Positions 21,667-32,099 of a DNA stretch of 44,171 nucleotides are shown one piece after another (position 1 is the stretch's first letter; every line of letters begins with the position of its first letter). The notes under the pieces were generated by a model, which was given only the letters and a program-made list of their open reading frames with translations, was not told where the DNA came from and made no database searches. Made by a program: the position numbers and the translations under genes. The DNA is from JBBECE01 sp040881985 (GTDB lineage Bacteria > Pseudomonadota > Alphaproteobacteria > Rhizobiales > Devosiaceae): NCBI GenBank assembly GCA_040881985.1, contig JBBECE010000004.1, positions 1 through 44,171 of the forward strand, given 5' to 3'.

Positions 21667-22935
21667 ATGCAGTTAAGGCGCGTTGTCGTCACTGGCCTCG
21701 GTATCGTCTCCCCCCTGGGTTGCGGTGTCGAGACCGCGTGGGCGAACATCCTCGCCGGCAAGAGCGGCGCTAAGCGCATCGACGAATTCGAGGTCGACGA
21801 CCTTGCCTGTCAGGTCGCCTGCCGCATCCCGCTCGGCTCCAAGGCCGACGGCAAGTACGATCCCAACGACTGGATGGACGCCAAGGACCAGCGCAAGGTC
21901 GACCCGTTCATTGTCTTCGCCATGGCCGCCGCGACCCAGGCGCTCGCCGACGCCGGCTGGGAGCCGAAGTCCGCCGCCGATCAGGAGCAAACCGGCGTCC
22001 TTATCGGCTCCGGCATCGGCGGCATCGGCGGCATTTACGACGCCTCGATCACCCTTTACGAGAAGGGCCCGCGCCGCATCAGCCCGTTCTTCATTCCCGG
22101 CCGGCTGATCAATCTCGCCTCCGGCAACGTCTCGATCCGCTTCGGGCTGAAGGGTCCGAACCACGCGGTCGTCACCGCCTGTTCGACCGGCGCCCACGCG
22201 ATCGGCGACGCCGCCCGGCTGATCGCGCTCGGGGACGCCGAAGTGATGGTCGCCGGGGGCACCGAATCCCCGATCAATCGCCTAGCGGTCGCCGGCTTCG
22301 CCGCCTGCCGGGCGCTCTCGACCGGCTTCAACGACCGCCCGACCGAGGCCTCGCGTCCCTACGATCGCGACCGCGACGGCTTCGTCATGGGCGAGGGCGC
22401 CGGCGTCGTCGTCGTCGAGGAGTATCAGCACGCCAAGGCCCGCGGCGCCAAAATCCATGGCGAGGTCATCGGCTATGGCCTCTCGGGCGATGCCTACCAC
22501 ATTACCGCCCCGTCGCCCGACGGCGATGGCGGCTACCGCTGCATGCAGTCCGCCCTGAAACGCGCCGGCATCACCGTCGCCGACATCGATTATATCAACG
22601 CCCACGGCACATCGACCCCGCTTGGCGACGAAATCGAGGTCAGGGCCGTCGAGCGCCTGCTCGGCAACAATGCCGCGAAAGTCACCATGAGCTCGACCAA
22701 ATCGGCGACCGGACACCTGCTCGGCGCGGCCGGCGCCGTCGAGGCGATCTTCTCGCTCCTGGCCATCCGCGATCACGTCGCCCCGCCAACCATCAACCTC
22801 GATAATCCCTCGGTCGCGACCGCGCTCGACCTTGCGCCGAAGGCGAAGGTCAGGCGCAAAATCGACGTCGCGCTCTCCAATTCCTTCGGCTTTGGCGGCA
22901 CCAACGCCTCGCTCGTCTTCCGCGCCGTCGCCTGA
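21667..22935 (+). CDS. fabF: 3-oxoacyl-ACP synthase II
   Basis: A 422-residue condensing enzyme of the thiolase superfamily. The active-site Cys is in 'NHAVVTACSTGAHAIGDAAR', and the two histidines are in 'DYINAHGTSTPLGDEIE' and 'KSATGHLLGAAGAVEA'. The C-terminal glycine-rich loop 'NSFGFGGTNASLVF' closes the site. It elongates acyl-ACP using malonyl-ACP. It lies directly behind acpP, and mltG follows after about 96 bases on the same strand. Confidence 0.97.
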   Translation: MQLRRVVVTGLGIVSPLGCGVETAWANILAGKSGAKRIDEFEVDDLACQVACRIPLGSKADGKYDPNDWMDAKDQRKVDPFIVFAMAAATQALADAGWEPKSAADQEQTGVLIGSGIGGIGGIYDASITLYEKGPRRISPFFIPGRLINLASGNVSIRFGLKGPNHAVVTACSTGAHAIGDAARLIALGDAEVMVAGGTESPINRLAVAGFAACRALSTGFNDRPTEASRPYDRDRDGFVMGEGAGVVVVEEYQHAKARGAKIHGEVIGYGLSGDAYHITAPSPDGDGGYRCMQSALKRAGITVADIDYINAHGTSTPLGDEIEVRAVERLLGNNAAKVTMSSTKSATGHLLGAAGAVEAIFSLLAIRDHVAPPTINLDNPSVATALDLAPKAKVRRKIDVALSNSFGFGGTNASLVFRAVA

Positions 22936-23031
22936 GCCGTGGAAGGCGCTGCGGCGGGCTGAAATGACTCTTGTTTTCGCCCCAATCATCGCAACAATGC
23001 CGGCGCGGGCGAGGGGGCAGGGCGTTGAACC

Positions 23032-24195
23032 ATGATTGAGAAATCAAGGCGCGAAAAAAAGCGCGAGGGACGCAAACCCAATTCGATTCTGCAGTTTCTC
23101 AACGGCCTGCTGATGCTGGCCGTCCTCGGCATCGCCATCGGCGTCGCCACCGTCCTTTTCGCCATGAACCGGTTCTACGCCGAGGGACCGCTCATCGCGG
23201 AGACGACTTTCATGGTCGAGCGCGGCAACGGGCTGAGCGAGGTCGCCTCGAGGCTCGCCGACGCCGGGATCATCGAGAATTCCTGGATTTTCCGCTTCGG
23301 CGGGGTGGCGCTCAAAAAGCAGTCCGAGATCAAAGCCGGCGAGTTCCGCATCGCCGCCCGCTCTTCGATGGCCGGCGTACTCGACGAGCTGACCGAGGGA
23401 CACCCCATCCTCCACCAGGTGACAATTCCGGAAGGCTTCACCTCGTGGCAGGTCGTTGAGCGCCTGCGCGCCGCCGACACGCTCAGCGGGGAAGTCGAGG
23501 CTGTGCCCGCCGAGGGCACGCTGTTGCCCAACACCTATGCCTTCCAGCGCGGCGACGACCGGCTGAAAATCATCGAATCGATGGCTGGCGAAATGCAGAC
23601 GGCGCTGGCCGAAATCTGGGAGGGCCGCGATCCCGAGCTGCCGATTGCGACCCCGCAGGACCTCGTCATCCTCGCTTCGATCGTCGAGAAGGAGACCGGC
23701 ATCGCCGCCGAACGCCCGCTCGTCGCAGCGGTCCTCGTCAACCGCCTCAATCGCGGCATGCGGCTGCAATCCGACCCAACGATCATCTACGGCATTACCG
23801 GAGGCAAAGGCCCGCTCGGCCGCGGCCTGCGCCGCTCGGAGATCGAGGGCGAGACACCCTACAACACCTACTTCATTACCGGTCTGCCGGCCGGACCCAT
23901 CGCCAATCCGGGGATCGATTCGCTCAAAGCCGCCGCCAATCCGGCGGTGTCCGACGCGCTGTATTTTGTCGCCGACGGCACCGGCGGCCATGCTTTCGCC
24001 GAAACCTACGCCGAACATCGCCGCAACGTCGCGGCCTGGCGAGCGATCGAGGCCGACCGCGCCGAGGAGGCCGAAGCCGCAGCGCTGGAAGCCAAGGACG
24101 AGCTCGAAGCCCGCGAGGCGGAAAGCATTGGCCAGGATACGAGTGAGCCGGCGGCGGCCCCCGAAGCCGGGGACGCGGCACCGGCTTCGCAATGA
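23032..24195 (+). CDS. mltG: Endolytic murein transglycosylase MltG (YceG)
   Basis: A 387-residue inner-membrane enzyme. A basic cytoplasmic N-terminus is followed by one helix ('LLMLAVLGIAIGVATVLFAM', residues ~28-47). The LysM-like and catalytic domains follow, with the catalytic Glu in 'ILASIVEKETGIAAERPLVA' and 'RGMRLQSDPTIIYGI'. MltG cleaves nascent glycan strands and sets their length. The C-terminal ~50 residues are Ala/Glu-rich and probably disordered, longer than usual. fabF-mltG-yicC-gmk is a common alphaproteobacterial order; the stop overlaps yicC (ATGA). Confidence 0.95.
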   Translation: MIEKSRREKKREGRKPNSILQFLNGLLMLAVLGIAIGVATVLFAMNRFYAEGPLIAETTFMVERGNGLSEVASRLADAGIIENSWIFRFGGVALKKQSEIKAGEFRIAARSSMAGVLDELTEGHPILHQVTIPEGFTSWQVVERLRAADTLSGEVEAVPAEGTLLPNTYAFQRGDDRLKIIESMAGEMQTALAEIWEGRDPELPIATPQDLVILASIVEKETGIAAERPLVAAVLVNRLNRGMRLQSDPTIIYGITGGKGPLGRGLRRSEIEGETPYNTYFITGLPAGPIANPGIDSLKAAANPAVSDALYFVADGTGGHAFAETYAEHRRNVAAWRAIEADRAEEAEAAALEAKDELEAREAESIGQDTSEPAAAPEAGDAAPASQ

Positions 24196-25157
24196 TGGAC
24201 ACGCCGGACCCACCACTTGCAGCGGGTCGCGGGCAAGCGATGGATGACCCAAAAATGCGGCAGATAACCCAGACCCTGCAATCGATGACCGGATTTGCCC
24301 GCAGCTCCGGCACAGCGCAGGGCTGCAGCTTTTCCTGCGAAATCCGCAGCGTCAATTCGCGCGGCCTCGACGTGCGGTTGCGCCTCGCTCCGGGGCTCGA
24401 TGCCATCGAAGCCGGCGTCCGGCAGGTCATTTCCGACCGGCTCTCGCGCGGCTCGATCACTCTCGCCGTGACCCTCCAGCGCGACCAGGCCGAGACCGAA
24501 ATCGTCGTCAATCAGCAGGCGCTCGGCGCCGTGCTCGACGCGCTCGACGCGCTTTCCGGCCGGATCGAGGCCGACCGGCCGCGGCTCGACGGCATACTGG
24601 CGCTGCACGGCGTCCTCGACATCCGCCAGACCCCGCTTGGGCCCGACGCCGAGGAGGCGCTCCACAAGGCGATCCTGGACGCCGTCGACATCGCGCTCGA
24701 CGATCTGATCGATTCGCGCCGAGCCGAGGGCGAGCGGCTGACCGCCATCGTCATCGAGCGGATCGAGGAGATCGAGGCGCTGACGAAGCTCGCCTCTGGC
24801 AATCCGGCCCGCCAGCGCGATGCGATCCTGGCGCGCCTCACGACCCAGATCGAGGACCTGAAGGCGACCGGGACCGGGCTCGACGAGGCGCGCCTCCACC
24901 AGGAAGCGCTGCTGCTCGCCACCAAAGCCGACATCCGCGAGGAGCTCGACCGGCTCGGCGCCCACGCCGACGCCGCCCGGACGCTGATCGCCAAAGGCGG
25001 CCCGATCGGCCGCAAGCTCGATTTCCTCTCCCAGGAATTCAACCGCGAGGCCAACACGCTCTGCTCGAAATCCAACGACGTGAGCCTCACCGCGGTCGGA
25101 CTCGACCTCAAGGCGGCGATCGATCAGCTGCGCGAGCAGATCCAGAATATCGAGTAG
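24192..25157 (+). CDS. yicC: YicC-family endoribonuclease
   Basis: Up to 321 residues. The hallmark N-terminus 'LQSMTGFARSSG' begins about 28 residues in, so a later ATG (24240 or 24255) may be the true start; the first ATG overlaps the mltG stop. The C-terminal DUF1732 part reads 'FLSQEFNREANTLCSKSNDV' and 'DLKAAIDQLREQIQNIE', which is strongly conserved. E. coli YicC has been described as an RNase acting with PNPase in small-RNA decay. It sits between mltG and gmk, its usual place. Confidence 0.93.
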   Translation: MMDTPDPPLAAGRGQAMDDPKMRQITQTLQSMTGFARSSGTAQGCSFSCEIRSVNSRGLDVRLRLAPGLDAIEAGVRQVISDRLSRGSITLAVTLQRDQAETEIVVNQQALGAVLDALDALSGRIEADRPRLDGILALHGVLDIRQTPLGPDAEEALHKAILDAVDIALDDLIDSRRAEGERLTAIVIERIEEIEALTKLASGNPARQRDAILARLTTQIEDLKATGTGLDEARLHQEALLLATKADIREELDRLGAHADAARTLIAKGGPIGRKLDFLSQEFNREANTLCSKSNDVSLTAVGLDLKAAIDQLREQIQNIE

Positions 25158-25221
25158 CGCCCGGGCTTTCGTTCCGTTAACTGACTGCGCTTACAATTCC
25201 GCCCGGTTGGGGGCTCATCCC

Positions 25222-25841
<620 letters not shown>

Positions 25842-25860
<19 letters not shown>

Positions 25861-26708
25861 GAGGTCGGCGGGGCCTGGACGATCAGCCACGCCATTTCAA
25901 CGAACTGCGCCACCGCCACATCCTCGGCCCGCTCGGTTCCCTTCAAACCCGCCGCCGCCAGCAGCGGCTCGACCGGCTGGCCGAGCCCCTTGAGGCTTTG
26001 CCGCAGCATTTTTCGCCGCTGCCCGAACGCCGCCCGCGTCACCGCCTCGAGCGCGGCCGGCGCCACCTCGGTCGCCCCCGGCTTCGGGGTGAAATGCACC
26101 ACCGACGAAGTGACTTTCGGCGGCGGGGTAAAGGCCGTCCGCGCCACATCGAACGCGATCTTCGCCTCGGTCCGCCAGCCGCAAAGCACCGAGAGCCGCC
26201 CAAAGGCTTTCGAGCCCGGTTTGGCGACAATCCGCTCGGCGACCTCGCGCTGGAACATCAGCGTGAGGCTCTCCCAGAAGGGCGGCCAGGGTTCTGCCGT
26301 CAGCCAGCCGACGAGCAGCGGGGTCGCGATATTGTAGGGCAGGTTGGCGACGATCTTTGTCCGCTTCCCCTTGAGCCGCCGAATGTCGATGTCGAGCGCA
26401 TCGCCGGAGATGATCTCGAGCCCTCCCGGATAGCGCGCCGAAATCTCGGCGAGCGCCGGCAGGGCCCGGATGTCGCGCTCGATCGCCACGACCTTCGCCG
26501 CCCCTTCGGCCAAGAGCGCCCGGGTCAGCCCGCCCGGCCCCGGCCCGACCTCGATCACCGTCACCCCGGCGAGATCGCCCGCCGCCCGGGCAATCTTCGA
26601 GGTGAGGTTGAGATCGAGGAGGAAATTCTGGCCGAGCGTTTTCTTCGCCCTGAGGCCGTGACGCGCGATCACCTCGCGCAGCGGCGGCAGGTCGTCGACC
26701 CTCGCCAT
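25842..26708 (-). CDS. rsmA: 16S rRNA dimethyladenosine transferase RsmA (KsgA)
   Basis: A 288-residue methyltransferase that dimethylates A1518/A1519 of 16S rRNA. The start is the ATG at 26708 ('MARVDDLPPLREVIARHGLR'), 5 bases behind pdxA. The SAM site is 'VTVIEVGPGPGGLTRALL' and the catalytic NLPY motif is 'VANLPYNIATPLL'. The 'KKTLGQNFLLD' signature is near residue 22. A longer open frame to 27179 overlaps pdxA and is not coding. It is the last gene of the lptF-to-rsmA operon and overlaps gmk tail-to-tail. Confidence 0.96.
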
Positions 26709-26713
26709 CGGCG

Positions 26714-27715
26714 TCAGTAGCGGGTCAGGTCGTCGGCGAGCCTGACCGCGTTGGCAAAGCTGCGGATCGAGGCCTTCCCCGTTCCGGCGAGATCGAGCCC
26801 CGTGCCGTGGCCGGGCGAGGTCCTGACGATCGGCAGCCCGAGCGTCACGTTGACAACTTCCTCGAAGGCCAGCGCCTTGATCGGGATCAGCGCCTGGTCG
26901 TGATACATCGCGACCACCGCATCGAAGCGCTTGCGCCGCTCCGGGATGAAAGCCGTATCGGCGGGCAGCGGCCCCTCGATCGCGATTCCGTCGGCCTTCA
27001 GCGCCGCGATCGCCGGGATGATCACCTGGGCCTCCTGCTCGCCGATCGAGCCACCCTCGCCGGCATGCGGGTTGAGCCCGGTCATCCCGATCCGCGGCTC
27101 CTTGATCGCGAATGGACCCTTCAGCGCCGCGTGCAGCGTCCGGCAGGTCGACACGATCAGATTGGTCGTCAGCCGCCACGGTACCTCGTGCAGCGGCACA
27201 TGCACCGTCACCGGGACAACCCGCAAATCCCCCGCGACCAGCATCATCACCGGCATCGGCGACTTGTCCCCGCTCCTGCAGAGCTCGGCGAGGAACTCGG
27301 TATGGCCGGGATGGATGAACCCGGCGCCGTAGAGGACCGATTTCTGGATCGGCGCCGTCACCAGCGCCCGCATCGCGCCCGCCTTGATATCCGCCACCGC
27401 CCGCTCGATCGAGGCGATCACCAGCGGGGCGGTCCCGGGCACCGGCAGGCCGGGATTGTCGGCGACCTGCCCGTCAAGGCTGATCACGGGGAAGACATCG
27501 GCGAACGCCTCTTTCACATATTCGGAGAGGACGCTCTTGATCTTGAATTTCAGCCCGAGCCGCTCGCCGCGCTTCTGGTAGAACCCGACCGGACCGTAAA
27601 CCGCGAATGGGGCCGCCCCGAGCTCGACGCGTTTTGCATAAATCTGCAGGACGATGTCGGGGCCGACGCCCGCCGGCTCGCCCATCGTGATCGCCAGCGG
27701 AGCGAGCTCGGCCAT
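26714..27715 (-). CDS. pdxA: 4-hydroxythreonine-4-phosphate dehydrogenase
   Basis: A 333-residue NAD-dependent, metal-binding enzyme of pyridoxal 5'-phosphate synthesis. The N-terminus 'LAITMGEPAGVGPDIVLQIY' carries the family motif GEPAGVGP. Metal-ligand histidines are expected in 'GAGFIHPGHTEFLAELC', 'VHVPLHEVPWRLT' and 'AMYHDQALIPIKALAF'. It lies between surA (6 bases away) and rsmA (5 bases away), the same order as in E. coli. No truncation is seen. Confidence 0.96.
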   Translation of the reverse strand: MAELAPLAITMGEPAGVGPDIVLQIYAKRVELGAAPFAVYGPVGFYQKRGERLGLKFKIKSVLSEYVKEAFADVFPVISLDGQVADNPGLPVPGTAPLVIASIERAVADIKAGAMRALVTAPIQKSVLYGAGFIHPGHTEFLAELCRSGDKSPMPVMMLVAGDLRVVPVTVHVPLHEVPWRLTTNLIVSTCRTLHAALKGPFAIKEPRIGMTGLNPHAGEGGSIGEQEAQVIIPAIAALKADGIAIEGPLPADTAFIPERRKRFDAVVAMYHDQALIPIKALAFEEVVNVTLGLPIVRTSPGHGTGLDLAGTGKASIRSFANAVRLADDLTRY

Positions 27716-27721
27716 GCTCGA

Positions 27722-28630
27722 TCAGCGATACTCGATCGCCGCCTTGGTTTTCAGGTCCGCGAGATACGCATCCGCCGCGGCCTGCAGCCTGACGTTGCCC
27801 TCTTCGACACGCAGCGTGTTCTTGATGAAGGAAAGATCGCGCGCCTGGGCCTTCGAGCAGACCGCCAGAAGCTGCACCCCGTTCTCGACCGTCCGCGGCG
27901 TCGAAACGCCGCCGACATTGAGCCCGGCGAGTTCGGTCGCCAGCGCCTCCGGCAGTTGCGTCGAGTGCCGCCGCCCGAGGTCGCGTACCGCCGCGTCGGA
28001 AAAACTCAGCGACAACTGGACCGCGCTGTCGCAGCCGGTGAACAGCCGCCGGTATTCGTTGGCGTCGGTGGTGCGGCTGCGCGCCGAAATCGACGAGCCC
28101 TGCGGGATCACGAACAGGATTTCCTTGAGGATGTAGTCGTAGCTCGCGTCCGCCGCCTGTTCGGCGGCGCGGATGTCGAGGTCGAGCTCGGACAGCTGGA
28201 CGCCCGGCTGCACCGCGACGTTGACCACCTGCTGCCAGGCGATCTGCGCCCGCAGCCGGTCCTTCAGGGTTTCGGAATTGACGCCCGCGGCGTTGAGGAG
28301 CTGAGTCAGCCGTCCGACGCTGACGCTGACATTGGTTGCGACCTGCTCGTAGGCGCCCTCGACCTCCGCGTCGGCGATAACGATCCCGAGCCGGGCCGCC
28401 TCCTGGATTTCCAAAGCCTCGGTGATCAATTGCTCTCGCGCCAGCTCGTTGCGCTGGGAATTCGAATTGCCGCGCTGCTCGAGCCGCTCCATGAACAGCA
28501 TCCGCTGGTTGATCTGGTAGTCGGTGATCGGGTCGCCGTTGACGACGATCTTCACCGTCGCCGCCTCTGCGGGGTACCCGAGCACGGCCCAGACCAGAAG
28601 CGCGGCGAGAAATGTCAGGATGGTTCGCAT
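27722..28630 (-). CDS. surA: SurA-like periplasmic chaperone/peptidyl-prolyl isomerase
   Basis: A 302-residue secreted protein from the ATG at 28630. The signal peptide is 'MRTILTFLAALLVWAVLGYP', with cleavage near AEA. A SurA N-terminal domain follows ('VNGDPITDYQINQRMLFMER') and then a single parvulin-like domain with 'LPEALATELAGLNVGGVS' and 'ENGVQLLAVC'. E. coli SurA has two parvulin domains; this shorter form is common in alphaproteobacteria, and isomerase activity is uncertain. It assists outer-membrane protein folding, and lptD upstream is a likely client. An ATG at 28684 would add 18 residues before the signal. Confidence 0.85.
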   Translation of the reverse strand: MRTILTFLAALLVWAVLGYPAEAATVKIVVNGDPITDYQINQRMLFMERLEQRGNSNSQRNELAREQLITEALEIQEAARLGIVIADAEVEGAYEQVATNVSVSVGRLTQLLNAAGVNSETLKDRLRAQIAWQQVVNVAVQPGVQLSELDLDIRAAEQAADASYDYILKEILFVIPQGSSISARSRTTDANEYRRLFTGCDSAVQLSLSFSDAAVRDLGRRHSTQLPEALATELAGLNVGGVSTPRTVENGVQLLAVCSKAQARDLSFIKNTLRVEEGNVRLQAAADAYLADLKTKAAIEYR

Positions 28631-28707
28631 CAAGGGATCGTCCGGAAGGATCGGGGGCTCCGTGTGGCCAAGAATTGCGGCCATATTCTGGTATCGCCAA
28701 CCGTTGT

Positions 28708-31032
28708 CTAGTCGAATTCGAGCCCGCCGCCAAATCCGGTGATCGGCATCAGCTTGATATAGAAGTCGATACTGAGCGAATCGGGCGAGGTCGCCGAGGT
28801 CGGCCCATAGGCGGTCGCCCCGATCCCGTAGGCGAGATAGCCGTCGTCATAGTCGACCCCGACATCGGCACGGGCGAAGGACATCGCGCCGAGGTCGTAA
28901 TGGCCCCCGGCTGTGGCGCTCCAATAGTCGCTAATCGGCAGCTTTGCACTGGCCCCGACCTCGTGGCGGGCGTCGTCGATCCCGATGCCGGGGACCGGAG
29001 CGATGTAGGAATAGTCGAAGGTCACGTCGGCAACCCGGCTTTCGAGCCTCGCCGCCACCGCCGCCCGGCTGAGCGCCAAGGGGCTCGGGTCGACCAATGC
29101 CTTGGCGCCGAAGCTGAGCCCGCCGCCCGGCGAGCCGGTCGCCCCTGCCACGAAATGGCTGAGTGCGCCTTCTTCAAGACCAGAGCCGGGGCCGGGTAGG
29201 GCAGGGTCGGGCGCCGCGAAAGAATTCGCCCCGGCGATCTGGAAGCTCTGCCCGGCGATAAGATCGAGCCAGCCGCCGGCGTCGAACTGGGCGTTGTAAT
29301 GCAGCCCCCAGGCGGCCCTAACCCCGGTCTCCTGCCGGTCGATGCCGGAGAACCGGTTGAAGCTGAAAAGATTGGTGTCCTCGAACACAAAGCTCTGCGC
29401 ATCGTCATTGGTGATGCCCGGCGTGGTCGCCCCCCCGCCGCGGGCGACGATCTGGACGATCGGCTCGACGAAATGCGTCACCCCTTCGCCGCGGCCGATC
29501 AGCGGCCAGCGCACGTCGAGCGCCGCGATCGGGGTCGCCGAGAATAGCGATCCCGCCGGCGGGGCGAGGGGATCGCCGCTCGCCCCGTCATAATTCGCCG
29601 CGTCGGCCCTTAGCCCGAGATAGGGCGCGAAGAGTAGCCCGCCCGCGGTCGCATATTGGTTCGTCCACCCCGCCTCGAGGCTCGCATGGACCTTGTGTTC
29701 CTCGAAGCCGAAGACATGCGGAAAAAGCCCCGGCCCGACATATTCGATCTGGTCGCCGCCGCGATAGACATTGTCGAGGCCCGCACCGAGCCGCACCTCG
29801 CCGCGGTCTCCGTCGAGCCGGACGATCTGTTCGTAGCGCCCCCTCGGCAGCGCCGCGCCCTGCTCGGCCTGCTCGGCGGGCGAGGTGTCCCCGAGATCGA
29901 GGAATTGCTGGATGCGCACGTCCTTGTAGAGGTCGGCGTCGAGATAGGTCGCATAGGCCTCGTTGACCGCAAATCCGTGGTCGCTCTTCCCCACACCATA
30001 GTCCGGCAGGAAGCCGGGATCGGTGAAGGCTGTTGCCGACCAGCCCGCCCGCCAGTGCTCGTTGGGGGTGTATTCTCCGGTACTCTGGGTCGCCCCGCGC
30101 CAGGCCCGGTCCCCGACCTCGCCCACATAGGCCGACGGGTCGAGCTGGTAGATCGCCCAGCCGTGGACATCGTAGACGAGATTGCCGATCTCGTGTTGCC
30201 AGGCGACATCCCCCATCAGGCCCTGGCGGAAGAACAGCGTCGGGGAAAAGGTGACGTTGTAATCGGGGTCGAGCGCCCAGTAATAGGGGATGGCGAGCCC
30301 GACACCGCGCTGCCCGTCAAAGCTGAGCGCGGGGGCGCGAAAGCCGCTGACCTCGGCGTCCGGCGCTTCCGGGATGACGAAGAAGGGCAGCCACGCGACC
30401 GGAACCCCGAGGAGCTCGATCGTCGGGTTCTCGAAATAGTAGATGCGCGCTACCCCGTCATGCTCGACCCGCGCCGCCTTCAGCTTCCAGCCGATGCGCC
30501 TTCCCTTTTCGTCGACGCATTCCCCACAGGGCGAATAGGCGCCGTTGACGAAAATCATCTTCATGTCGGAGGTGATCTCCGCCTCGTCGGCGGTGATCCG
30601 GTCCCCGCTCGCGGTCTCGAACACCAGCGAACGCAGGAATCCGGTCTTGAAATCGTCGGTGAGATGCGCCAGTTCGGTGACAAACGTATTGCCCTGTGGA
30701 TCGCGCACCGCGACATGTCCGATGAGTTCGACCGTGCCGGCCCGCTGGTCATAGACCAGCCGGTCGGCGGCAATCGAATAGCCCGAAAAGAACAGCCTGA
30801 CATCCCCGGTCGCGGTCACCATCCCGGTCGAGGCATTGACGGTGAGGGTGTCGGCGTCGATGACCATCTGCGCCCCGGCCGAAACCGGCGCAGTGCCGAA
30901 GAAGTCCGCCGGCAGCAGACTCGCCGCCGCCCGCGCCGGCGCTGCGCCGAAAAGCCCGATCGCCACGCAAAGCAGCATGCCGCGCAGGGCAAAATTGCCA
31001 GTGAGGCCGCTGCGGTGACGCACGAGGCTCAT
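28708..31032 (-). CDS. lptD: LPS-assembly protein LptD
   Basis: A 774-residue outer-membrane protein. The start is the ATG at 31032, overlapping the lptG stop (ATGA). A signal peptide ends near 'GLFGAAPARAAA'. An OstA/beta-jellyroll domain follows ('VIDADTLTVNASTGMVTATG', 'VELIGHVAVRDPQGNTFV'), then the large C-terminal beta-barrel. The paired cysteines 'SPCGECVDEKG' could form a disulphide, but the E. coli four-cysteine arrangement is not obvious. LptD inserts LPS into the outer leaflet. Its operon partners lptF, lptG and surA all serve the same path. Confidence 0.95.
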   Translation of the reverse strand: MSLVRHRSGLTGNFALRGMLLCVAIGLFGAAPARAAASLLPADFFGTAPVSAGAQMVIDADTLTVNASTGMVTATGDVRLFFSGYSIAADRLVYDQRAGTVELIGHVAVRDPQGNTFVTELAHLTDDFKTGFLRSLVFETASGDRITADEAEITSDMKMIFVNGAYSPCGECVDEKGRRIGWKLKAARVEHDGVARIYYFENPTIELLGVPVAWLPFFVIPEAPDAEVSGFRAPALSFDGQRGVGLAIPYYWALDPDYNVTFSPTLFFRQGLMGDVAWQHEIGNLVYDVHGWAIYQLDPSAYVGEVGDRAWRGATQSTGEYTPNEHWRAGWSATAFTDPGFLPDYGVGKSDHGFAVNEAYATYLDADLYKDVRIQQFLDLGDTSPAEQAEQGAALPRGRYEQIVRLDGDRGEVRLGAGLDNVYRGGDQIEYVGPGLFPHVFGFEEHKVHASLEAGWTNQYATAGGLLFAPYLGLRADAANYDGASGDPLAPPAGSLFSATPIAALDVRWPLIGRGEGVTHFVEPIVQIVARGGGATTPGITNDDAQSFVFEDTNLFSFNRFSGIDRQETGVRAAWGLHYNAQFDAGGWLDLIAGQSFQIAGANSFAAPDPALPGPGSGLEEGALSHFVAGATGSPGGGLSFGAKALVDPSPLALSRAAVAARLESRVADVTFDYSYIAPVPGIGIDDARHEVGASAKLPISDYWSATAGGHYDLGAMSFARADVGVDYDDGYLAYGIGATAYGPTSATSPDSLSIDFYIKLMPITGFGGGLEFD

Positions 31033-32099
31033 CCGTCTTCCAGGTACAACAGCGCCGTCATGCCGATGACAGTCGCCACAATCGCCGGACCCCAAGCCGC
31101 GATCGTCGGGTTCAGAATGCCTGCCGAACCGGCCTGCTCGACAAGCCTGGTGACCACGAACACCACGAATCCCAAGAGGATTGCGTAGAGGATCGTCGCG
31201 CCCGAGGTACCTTCCCTTCGATAGAGGGCAGTAAAGGCGAACGCAATTAACAAAGACCCAACGAGCACCAGGGGCAGCGCGCTGAGCCTCAACAAGCGCA
31301 TTTGCGCCACAGATCGGGCCGTCTCCTCGAGCCCGGGCGCCCCGAGCAGCCCCGAAAGCTCGAAGTAGTTCATGGTAGCGGCCGAGCCGAGCGCCAGTTG
31401 CACCGCCCCCGCGCTCGCCTCGCTGGCGACGGCAAATTCGGCGAACCCGGCCGGCGGCTCCCCGATATCGTGCCTTGTGCCGTCCAGGAGCACCCAGCGG
31501 TCGCCCACAAGCCGCGCCTTGGCCGCCTCGAACTGCGCCTCCGGCAGCCCGTCGGCGTCGAAGGCGTATACCGAAACGTCAGTCAGGGCAGGGATATCCG
31601 CGACGATGTTCCCGGCATGGATGAAATAGCGGCCGGTCGAGGTCCGGTGCGAGAGCCAGCCCGGATGCGCCCCGCTTTGCGCCGGGGTCTCGGCACTGAA
31701 ATCGGTTTCGACCCAATGCCTTGCCGCCAGCACCAGCGGGTCGAGGACGAGCGACACCCCGATCCCCGCCAACAGCGTCAAGGCGACCGGCAGCCGCAAC
31801 AGCCGCCAGACGGAGGCGCCCGCCGCCTCCATGACGACGAGCTCATGGCGCCGCTGCATTTCGATCAGCGCCAGGATCGCGCCGACCAGCACATAGACCG
31901 GCAGCGTCTCGAGCGTCAGATACGCCGCGGCGACGGCTGAATTAACCGAGGCCCAGCCGAGGGAATCAAGGCTCGGCCCTTGCGTCCCGCTCAGCCGCCC
32001 GATCAGCTCGATCAGTGCGACGAGCCCGAACATGATGACGACGACAAAGCCGATGGAAAGCCCTAGGCGAGCACAAAGATGCAGGCCAAGCCGCCTCAT
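31029..32099 (-). CDS. lptG: LPS export ABC transporter permease LptG
   Basis: A 356-residue permease from the ATG at 32099 ('MRRLGLHLCARLGLSIGFVV'), which overlaps the lptF stop by 4 bases. It has three N-terminal and three C-terminal membrane helices around a periplasmic beta-jellyroll domain. The coupling region 'HELVVMEAAGASVWRLLRLP' is typical of LptF/LptG. With LptF and the ATPase LptB (not in the window) it extracts LPS from the inner membrane. An upstream in-frame extension to 32216 overlaps lptF and is rejected. Confidence 0.94.
   Translation of the reverse strand: MRRLGLHLCARLGLSIGFVVVIMFGLVALIELIGRLSGTQGPSLDSLGWASVNSAVAAAYLTLETLPVYVLVGAILALIEMQRRHELVVMEAAGASVWRLLRLPVALTLLAGIGVSLVLDPLVLAARHWVETDFSAETPAQSGAHPGWLSHRTSTGRYFIHAGNIVADIPALTDVSVYAFDADGLPEAQFEAAKARLVGDRWVLLDGTRHDIGEPPAGFAEFAVASEASAGAVQLALGSAATMNYFELSGLLGAPGLEETARSVAQMRLLRLSALPLVLVGSLLIAFAFTALYRREGTSGATILYAILLGFVVFVVTRLVEQAGSAGILNPTIAAWGPAIVATVIGMTALLYLEDG

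Noticed and set aside
26807..28711. 634-codon plus-strand frame opposite pdxA and surA
   Set aside because: It is an antisense frame over two conserved genes, with the Arg/Asp/His-rich composition typical of such shadows.
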